A stretch of DNA of 64,000 nt from Odiellus spinosus (lineage: Eukaryota; Arthropoda; Arachnida; Opiliones; Phalangiidae): assembly GCA_963920705.1 (NCBI GenBank), contig OY987233.1:9535459-9599458 (forward strand). The letters run 5' to 3'. Positions 55,966 through 64,000 of the stretch are shown one piece after another (position 1 is the first letter of the stretch; every line of letters starts with the position of its first letter). The notes under the pieces are model-generated. The model saw nothing but the letters and a program-made list of their open reading frames with translations. It did not search any database and was not told where the DNA came from. Position numbers and translations under genes: made by a program.

Positions 55966-56204
55966 CAGGGACGGAAATAAGAAATTTTTCTTATTGGACA
56001 AATGTCCAGTAACCCCCCTTAAAAATTCAAAAGTTATCGGACATTTAACAAAATTACCGGACAATGCTACATTTATTGTACTGAAAAGTACTTTTTTTTA
56101 TCGGACATTTGTCCAGTGACCCCCTCTTAAAAATAAAAAGTTATCGGACATTTGGAAAATTTATCGGATAAATGACCAGTGACTTGTGCTTATTTCCGTC
56201 CCTG
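55966..56204. mobile_element. hAT-like MITE F with 8-bp target duplication
   Basis: Termini CAGGGACGGAAATAAG and CTTATTTCCGTCCCTG are perfect inverted repeats of 16 bp, flanked by CAGTCACA at 55958-55965 and 56205-56212. An 8-bp duplication and CAGGG ends are typical of hAT transposons. The interior has a duplicated segment (GTTATCGGACATTT three times). No coding capacity. A lone end of the same family occurs at about 62434. The element sits between FBXL5 and cyclin Q. Confidence 0.88.
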
Positions 56205-56657
56205 CAGTCACATAGTGAGCCCGTACTCCCCGTAGGCATAAAACATCCAAGGTTAGTAGAAATCCGCTATATCTGTAAAACATCGGCATCAATCGATTAA
56301 ATACTATGGCCCCATTACAGATACACCTATAGATAATAAAAATAAATTCGTACAAATTAGAATCAAAGAAAGCGCAAGAGTAGTTTTGAGATCGTATTTA
56401 ATTTCGAACAAAAGGGACTTAAATGAGCATTATTTCAACATAAAGGAAACTCCTTAATTTATTTTCTATAGAGACAGTATCTCCGGTATGGGTCACTGTC
56501 TACAGCCTCCATGACAACCTTGACCTTGAATTCTTCCATAACGCTCGTAAGCAGACGACAGTAACAAATAACAATTCAACGCCGATTTAAGTTTTTAAAG
56601 CTAAATTAGGCTTAACAAATAATTTTAGTATTAAGTTCGGTTATTAAATTAAATAAA

Positions 56658-57838
56658 ATGTCAATGATGTCGAAGAAAGTGACGAATAGCGTTAATATAC
56701 ATTATAAAACAATGAATCTTCTGTTCGAAGGAGGGACAAAGCTGGGAGCGCAATCTCAAACTGTAGCAACAGCTGCAGTTTTTTATCATAGATTCTTCGA
56801 ACAATGTAATATTGAAGATTACGATCCTCAAGTAAGTATTGTTAGCTTACAATTTCACGATTTACAGACTCACAAAACGCGATTAATCTTAATTACAGTT
56901 AATAGCGGCAACATCAATGTATTTAGCCGGAAAAGTTGAAGAAGATCATTTGAAAATTCGGGATGTCGTTAACGTTTATCACAAGTAAGAAGCTAAACTT
57001 AAAAGTTTAAAAATCCTCAGCCAGACTAGTTTGATTTATGATATTATTCCGCTTAGGGTGGTTCATCCAACTTCGGAACCGTTAGATTTGGGTGAAGAAT
57101 ACTGGTCGCTAAGGGACGCTATTGTTCAAGGAGAATTGCTATTACTTAGAATGTTGCAGTTTAAAGTATCCATCGATCATCCGCACAAAGTAAACTTAGT
57201 TTAATTACCTTTGTAATGAAATTAATAAGAATTTATTTACCATTATTTCTTCAGTACATGCTTCACTATCTCAAATCACTGCAAGATTGGTTTGACCCTA
57301 AAACGTTAGATCGCGTGCCATTAATGAGAATGTGTTGGTCGCTATTGTGCGATCTTTATCACGATCCACAATGCCTCAAGTACAAACCTCAACACGTAGC
57401 CATCGCTATCATCAATACGGCGTTACAGTGTTACGCACTGACCGTACCTTTCACTGACGAAGCTGTACTAAGTTGGTTCGAGGTAGGAGACTCACTTTAT
57501 TATTTAATTTTAAGAAAACGAGTACTTGTAATAGATAATTAAATGAAACTAATTCTTATAATTGATAATGAGTACTCGTAATCAATAACTTCATGAAACG
57601 AGTACTCGTAATCAATAACTTCATGAAACGAGTACTCGTAATCAATAACTTCATGAAACGAGTACTCGTAATCAACATAATGAAACGAGTACTCGTAATT
57701 GTCAATTGATCAAAATGAATGATTTTACCCATTTTCCTCCAAATTTTTTAGACACTATGCGAAGATTTGACGAGAGATAAATTATGGGAGATAATGGAAG
57801 CTATAATGTCGGTGTACGATTACGAAGAAGATGCTTAA
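56658..57838 (+). CDS. CCNQ: Cyclin Q (FAM58-type cyclin)
   Basis: Five exons in phase: 56658-56831, 56899-56984, 57057-57189, 57255-57482, 57752-57838, for 235 residues, close to human CCNQ. Cyclin-box landmarks are present: [71 protein letters not shown] and [13 protein letters not shown]. Cyclin Q binds and activates CDK10, and the pair phosphorylates targets such as ETS2 in vertebrates. A nearby in-frame ATG at 56664 is an alternative start. Its stop lies 132 bp from the convergent QARS stop. Confidence 0.93.
57560..57700. repeat. 30-bp minisatellite in the last cyclin Q intron
   Basis: Four units of GAAACGAGTACTCGTAATCA plus ATAACTTCAT, with the palindrome CGAGTACTCG in each. The flanks carry diverged units. 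Confidence 0.88.
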
Positions 57839-57970
57839 AATCACAAGCATTTAATTTTTTCTGTAAATAAAAATGGCAACTTCAGTTTCTTTTTTAATCT
57901 TTTTATTCCAAAATGAACTTTGATTTGCGAATTATTTTATAATAAAGGCACTTTCCCATTTTGATACAAA

Positions 57971-60900
57971 TTACTGTTTTCCCGAGTCTTCTTTTAAAGT
58001 CACTGTACGATTAAACACCAACTGAAAATGAAGATATTCGATCGATAACGACAATACGGGCAATTTTTAAAGATAAAAAATTTAAAAATCAGAATGGTAC
58101 CTTATTTTTAGTTGAATCAGGATCAACGCTAAAGAATCCAATGCGTTCGAACTGAAATTTGTCGTAAGCCTTGGCGTTTTTAACTGATACGTCAATTAGA
58201 GAGTCGGTGATGATTTTTAGCGAGTCCTAATTTATTGATTAATATTTAATATTTTTTAAAAGAGGTAGCAAAGATCATTCTTACTTTATTGCAATCGCTA
58301 ATAAAACCTCCGGGAACTTCGTTAGGATCCTCTGGATTTGGATGATTAAATCTAAGCGGAATTTTAATTTTAATAAAGGAACTAAAGAATAATAAAAAAA
58401 TGCTTCAAACTTACAGTCTTTCGTACAAGCGAACTTCGCAATTAAGGGGCTGCGATACCCAATGAATGAAAGCCTTGGGTTTCTCAGCTTCGGTACTCTT
58501 AGTACAAGTAACATGTACTTCGGTAACATTTCCATCTTTATCCTTAATAGCTTTTTGGAAAAAAATTACATAACCAGCGTGTCTCAAACCAACGGGTTGT
58601 TTCGGAGTTAATCTTCGATAACCTTTCTCTTCAACCTGAGAGACGAAGTTCACAAGTTATGTTACGTAGTTAGGTTACTCGCGATCATTCGAACGTACTT
58701 CTCTAAAATCGCTTTTTTCAATGAATAAGATGGACGCAAAAGGCACTTTATGACTACCCTTGCTAGGATCTGATGGGAAGTTCGGAACTTCAACGTCAAT
58801 TGCACCGGAAGATGGGAAGTTTGTTATGACTAATTTTAATGGTTCCAAAACGGCCATTACTCTACAAAGTTACAATTTTACATGAATATTTAATATTTCC
58901 TTGACCTTTTCAATGAATTTTCAAATTCCTCCTCTTATCCTTGATCCAATTTTAAAATTCCCCATTAAACTGTTTTCAATTTTAAATTCCGTGACCTTTT
59001 GGTTCAATTTTTAGTTCCCCGTGACCTTTTGGTTAAATGTTTAGTTCCCCGTGACCTTTTGGCTAAATTTTAAGTTCCCCTTGACCTTTTGGTTCAGTTT
59101 TTATTTCCAAGTGACCTATTGGCTCAATTTTAAAATGCTCATATCCTTTAGGTTCAAATTTAAAATCTCCATGATCTTTTGGTTCAATATTAAAATCTCC
59201 ATGACCAATTAGTTCAATATTAAAATCTCCATGACCAATTAGTTCAATATTAAAATCTCCATGACCAATTAGTTCAATATTAAAATCTCCATGACCAATT
59301 AGTTCAATATTAAAATCTCCATGACCAATTAGTTCAATATTAAAATCTCCATGACCAATTAGTTCAATATTAAAATCTCCATGACCAATTAGTTCAATAT
59401 TAAAATCTCCATGACCTTATGGTTCAATATTAAAATCCAAGTGACCTTTTGGTTAAATTTTAAATTCCCCATGACCTTTTAGTTCAATACTAAATTCCCA
59501 GTGACCTTAAGACCCAATTTTCAAATTCTCTTGATCTTATGACCCAATTTTCAAATTACCATTCTAGGTTTAATTTAGAAATATCACTTTAAGATTGATA
59601 CTAACCTCGAAGCAGTCACGTTCAAACTGTCTCGAACGTATGATTCTAACATCTGAACATCGACCGTACTTTGAGACCCTGTTAATCCAACCTGATTGCG
59701 ATATATATATTAAAACAACCGTGATGACAGTTAAAATAATTATATATATAGATTTAATTATACCCCAGCGCAAAAGTTATTAATGCCATCCGCTGGAAAA
59801 CCCCTCCGTCTTAAAGCTGTTAAAGTAAAAAGCCTAGGATCGTCCCAATCTCTAAGAGTTCAGAATTAAGAGTTTCAGCGCCATCTATCATTAGGATTAA
59901 TCAATTGCGATTTACCTGACAATTCCTTCGGATATGAGTTTCCCAATTTTTCTTTTCGAGACTACTGTGTAATTGAGGTTTAAACGACCGTATTCCCATT
60001 GAACAGGGCAATAAATATCTAACGAATTACATAGCCAATAATACGAAGAACGCCTAAGAAAAATATTAAATTTAAACGCCTAAAAATTATAGAAATCTAA
60101 TCCTACAATAAAAAAATGGGCCTACCTGGACTGAAATTCCTTCGTGCATAGAGAATGAGTTATATTTTCTAACGAATCGCACAGACAATGAGTGAAATCG
60201 TAAGTTGGATAAATACACCTAAAAAAAGATATAAAGGGTGGTTCAGATCAAAAAACTCAATAGATTCTAAGGAAGGATAAAATTAATATTGAGCGCGTGC
60301 GTCCTGCGTGTGTTAAACTAATTAATTTTCTTCAGATTGGCACGTGAGACTTTTGAAAAAATGAATTCAAGTAGCACACGCGCGAGTTTTAGGAAAATAA
60401 TTAAGTTTAATTCCATGCGCCAGACACACGAGCTCAAAGTTAATTTTATCCCTCAAAAATTAGACGTGGAACCTCAAAATATATTAGGGTAACCAAATTA
60501 TTATCAAGGAAACCTTAAAAAGTTAAAATCATCAAAGGGAAGCTCAAAAAAAATACAGAACCCTTTCTACAATGCTTACCATTTATTTCCAGTCCGATGA
60601 TGCGCTACGAATCGTATTCTATAAGCTACTGGATCTTGTTTGCCTTCTTCTAGCGTCACTTTCATCCTCAAGGTTGCATCACCTTCGTTAATCTTTCCTT
60701 TTTTCATATCTTCAAATAATTGTACGCTCTCGTCAACGGGGCGATCCCTCCAAGGGGATGGAGGAGGATTAAAACCCTTAATTTCTTCCGATCGTTGATG
60801 ACAGACGTAAGCCAACCCTTTCTTAATCAAAATCTTGGCAAAATTGTACAACTCGTCGAAGTAATCGGAAGAATGAGTGATAGCGTTAGGTTTATAACCA

Positions 60901-62360
60901 AGCCATTCAACCATTTCCTTAATCCCGAGAAAAAACCTTTCTTCTTCTTTCTCTGGATTGGTATCGTCGTATCGTAGAACACAAGCTCCGTCGTAAGCTG
61001 CGGCGTAACCAAAGTTGATATTAATAGCTTTAGCATGACCAATATGAAGAATTCCATTTGGTTCGGGTGGAAACCGCGTTCGTACTTGACCACCAGTCGC
61101 TTTTAAATGTTCTTTAAGTAATTCCATAGTTTTCTGAGTGATAACGTAACCATCAGTTTTGTAATTCTCCCCGACTTTGTGGAAATGAACTTTGGTTTTC
61201 ATAAGTTCCGATATAGTAAGAGCTCCCCCACCCGATACTAAAAAAAAAGGAACAGGGTTTAAGAAAGGTTAAGTTATTTCACATCAAACTTACCCGAATT
61301 ATCTTCAGGCATGTCGTTTTTCAATGACGATTTCGTACTTTTTGAGTTTTCAGTGGAAGACACCTATATTAAACAATCATCTACATTTTTTTCAGGGAGA
61401 TGGCAAAACCACACCCGATTGTCTAAGCCTAACCTTTTACAGGTACTTTGGAACTATAGGGTTAGATGATAAAAATATAAAATCTAATAACTAACTTTGA
61501 TTTTGGCAGGTTTTTCATTATCAAGAGCAGTTTTAGGTCCCAGAAGATCTAAAACTTGCAAATCTACTTCATTTTTAACGCTTTTGCCATCAGCAAATAA
61601 TAAAACTTTTCTGGCTTCTCCTAAAACACCAGCGAACCCCTTTTATAATTACGTAATCAAAAATTTTAATGAATATCATACTTACCCAAAATCACTCCCA
61701 TGTTAAACCTATATCTTTTCTCAATTAACTCGGCTTTATGTTTGGCAATAATACCTTCGATAACATTCTCTATTTGTTCGGGAGAAACTGTAACACCTAC
61801 TCCTGAATATTTTTCAAATTTTGACTTATCCAACGGGACTGCGGGGTTTGATATCATATACTCTAGAGCCGCTAAAAGATAAGTAATAATCAATAAACAA
61901 ATGTGGAATTGTTATTTGAAAAGTCTGGAAAGTACCTGCTAGTTTAACTTCGCTGTCTAGCTTCCCTGTTGCAAGATACTCGCTAAGAATGGGGATCCAA
62001 TGACGAATCTGCGCCTTCATTTTGGAAGCAGCCTGATATAGCAAATTACCTAGTTGTTTATTTACGCCATTCTTGGTATGCTTCTTCGCCTAAAAAAGAA
62101 GCCGCAATAAGTTAATAACTTCCTAACAATAGCAGACAACAAAAAGGTTCGGCAATCGGCAATGACATATTGTTTAATTAGCCTAGGCCCATAACAATTC
62201 TTTCTGTAATTGATTCAAAACCTAGGGTTTAAAAGATCTTAAATACCTCTTTAATGAATTCTGACAAAATTTGAGACAAGGATTCATTCTTCAACGTTTC
62301 TTTAGCTTTTTGTTGGCTTAAACCAATTTCCATGAACGTTGCCACGAGTTCTTCGGCCAT
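57971..62360 (-). CDS. QARS1: Glutaminyl-tRNA synthetase
   Basis: Fifteen exons in phase: 62247-62360, 61936-62089, 61686-61871, 61496-61620, 61294-61363, 60580-61237, 60126-60218, 59916-60053, 59764-59851, 59606-59691, 58699-58861, 58415-58635, 58285-58351, 58101-58226, 57971-58021, for 779 residues, as in other animals. It has the eukaryote-specific N-terminal domain ([20 protein letters not shown] to NMGVILGEARK), a short linker, then the class I core with [51 protein letters not shown] and the KMSKS-type VVSKRKI. The two-barrel anticodon-binding region contains [30 protein letters not shown] and the final FSVDPDST. It charges tRNA-Gln in the cytosol. No catalytic residue looks altered. 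Confidence 0.96.
58890..59560. repeat. 30-bp minisatellite in a QARS intron
   Basis: A homogeneous core at 59185-59410 of TTAAAATCTCCATGACCAAT plus TAGTTCAATA, about eight copies, flanked both sides by diverged CCTTTTGGTTCAATTTTAAA-type units. It occupies nearly the entire 58862-59605 intron. Confidence 0.92.
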
Positions 62361-63208
62361 AGTTGATGAAAAAACGACACATGTGTCAAAATTTCAGAAA
62401 TAACAAGCAGACAACCGATTGAAATTTAAAACAGGGACGGAAATAAGCAATTCTGAATCTCCAATTATGGGAAGTGTTTAAAGGGACTATCTGCACTTCT
62501 TATAGCCCCTTTAAAGTCGACATATTTTCTTGCTTAGCAGACGACGTTGAACATAAATCGCAAAGGGATGATGAAATCCCAAAACTGCCATGTTCCTATA
62601 ATCATAAGCACTATAGTACATTAAAGGCCCTATCTGCTCTGAAATTGGTCCATCATCTTCCCTTGATTTAACTTTAAAGGGACTTTAAAAACTCAGATAG
62701 TCCCTTTAAAACAAATCCTACTTTTGAGCTAGGGTGGAAAATATTTGAATCTTACGGGAACGCGAGATCATTAACCTAGGGTTTATATTCCTTTCATGTG
62801 TTGGTGTCCTGATTCCTAACGCTTGAAAATCGCGGTCAAAGGGTTCAGAACTTTCCACAAAATCTATAATTAAAAAGGCAAATTATGAAAATATTCGAGC
62901 GTAATACGTTTCTGATCAAATAGGTCGATTTTATTTTGTTGATTTATATTAGCAGTAAATAATTTAAAACGACCTATAACAGTCGTTTCTGATCAAATAG
63001 GTCGATTTTATTTTGTTGATTTATACTAGCAGTAAATAATTTAAAACGACCTATAACAGTCGAACTGCGAATTTACCTATGCATTCGTGAAGCCAGCTAG
63101 TATGGTGTACGTGTGAATAAAGTTTAACAGCAGCTGTTTCCCGAGAATAATTTAGAAAAGCGCGTTGGCAAATTTTAGATTCGTGGATTTCATACGGTAC
63201 ACAACAAT
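62361..63208. promoter_or_regulatory. Divergent intergenic region, QARS/P4HA
   Basis: The 848 bp between divergent starts contains a lone MITE F end (about 62434-62450), a TTAAAGGCCCTATCTGCTCT stub (about 62622) with inverted AAAGGGACT motifs nearby, and a 77-bp tandem duplication (62909-62985, 62986-63062). Each 77-bp copy carries the inverted pair AGGTCG/CGACCT. Promoter elements are presumed and none is identified. Confidence 0.5.
62909..63062. repeat. 77-bp tandem duplication upstream of P4HA
   Basis: Two copies differ by one visible base (TATATTAGC versus TATACTAGC). Each contains TTTCTGATCAAATAGGTCGA and a closing AACGACCTATAACAGTCG, giving a dyad of AATAGGTCG. Confidence 0.9.
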
Positions 63209-64000
63209 ATGATTAAAGCAAAACTTCCTATATTTTCTTTGCTCTTACTCATAATCACTTCGAGTAAATGCGATAAATTTGAAATGGAAAACGAAATAGA
63301 AGATTCATTAGAAGACGGAATTGAAATCCAATATTTAGACGAATCAGAATACACTGAAGAACCAACACGAATATTCGAAGCGTCTCCGAAACTTCTCACG
63401 CATTTGGAAGGCGAAATTGCGTTTCTGAAGAAATTAGACCAATACATCAAAACTACCGAAAAAAACCTCAAAACATTGAAGAAGTATGGAATATCTTTAG
63501 TAAATTCTTTGCGAAAAAAAAGTCCCTATAGACCCAATTCAAATTTGGTTACTTAGAGGTTTTAATTTACTTATGAAAATATTACATTTCCCTCTCATGA
63601 TAATTGCTATATTTGTTTTAAAGTTATGTCGAGAAAACATTGGAAATTTACGATTCCAAAGAGTCCGACTACCAAGAAGTCTTAAGCAACCCAATTAACA
63701 GTTACATCTTAATGAGAAGATCTACTATTGATGTTGAAGACATCTTGAAAGTTCAAATTGACGAACCAGTGGAAAGTAGGTCAAAATTCGAGACTTGAAG
63801 CTAACTAAACAAAAGAGTCTGTTTCACTTCGTGTTGGCAGCGCACACGAAACTAAACTTGATATCTAACCCGACACAAATCATAGACAGGTGATAGCGAA
63901 GCTAGTATCCTGGCTTCATGGACTCTGCGAGTCGAAGTGCAATTCTAAGACTCGTTCACCTTTGGTAAGATGGTTCAATTCAAACTATTTCCTTTCCAGA
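63209..64000 (+). CDS. Prolyl 4-hydroxylase alpha subunit, 5' part
   Basis: Exon 1 is 63209-63483 and exon 2 about 63624-63775, and a third exon seems to start at the last base of the window after TTCCTTTCCAG. The signal peptide (MIKAKLPIFSLLLLIITSSKC) is followed by an acidic segment and the P4Ha_N region: ASPKLLTHLEGEIAFLKKLD, then YVEKTLEIYDSKESDYQEVL and NPINSYILMRRS, corresponding to the HPVNAYKLVKRL motif of animal P4HA. Such subunits pair with protein disulfide isomerase in the ER to hydroxylate collagen prolines. The peptide-binding and catalytic domains lie beyond the window, so activity cannot be judged. Confidence 0.82.

Overview
The window is nuclear DNA from an animal. Every gene carries spliceosomal GT-AG introns, many of them only 40-100 bp, with no operon structure. 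The gene set is metazoan: dynein regulatory complex IQCA1/DRC11, the iron sensor FBXL5, cyclin Q, glutaminyl-tRNA synthetase, FDXACB1, an arylsulfatase, an acid lipase, an astacin protease, a GH18 chitinase-like protein and the start of a prolyl 4-hydroxylase alpha subunit. AT-richness, small introns, a glycine-rich secreted protein, a chitinase-like gene and MATH-BTB paralogues fit an arthropod or a close relative. The sequence alone does not settle the species.

Layout: 1-1183 glycine-rich secreted protein (+); 2205-3535 secreted glyco-repeat protein (+); 3683-12672 IQCA1/DRC11 (-), 17 exons, introns full of transposons and minisatellites; 13.26-16.3 kb minisatellite; 16.45-17.5 kb decayed duplicate of the 5' part of IQCA1; 18673-20330 and 21278-22321 two secreted MATH-BTB genes (+); 23007-23225 possible small membrane protein (+); 23463-26533 arylsulfatase (-); 26670-28759 FDXACB1 (+); 29086-29844 C2H2 zinc-finger gene (-); about 30.5-38.19 kb astacin-EGF-CUB metalloprotease (+); 39257-48838 GH18 chitinase-like gene (+) with a nearly intact non-LTR retrotransposon inside its third intron; 48858-51683 acid lipase (-); 53059-55795 FBXL5 (-); 56658-57838 cyclin Q (+); 57971-62360 QARS (-); 63209-end prolyl 4-hydroxylase alpha (+), cut by the window edge.

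The non-coding DNA is rich in non-autonomous inverted-repeat elements. I separate six families: MITE-A, fold-back B, fold-back C, MITE-D, fold-back E and a hAT-like MITE F. Many of the longer introns carry a private minisatellite. In several cases an intron consists almost wholly of one or more of these elements, and one IQCA1 intron would be only 14 nt long without its MITE-D.

The two observations I rate highest are (1) a tandem pair of MATH-BTB proteins with signal peptides, eight cysteines at matching positions and N-glycosylation sites, which implies that a normally cytosolic Cul3-adaptor architecture has moved to the secretory pathway; and (2) MITE-D behaving like an introner, making up an entire intron of IQCA1 and sitting a few bases from splice donors in two other genes. 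Exon boundaries were worked out by hand from reading phase, splice sites and family knowledge. No alignment or database search was run.
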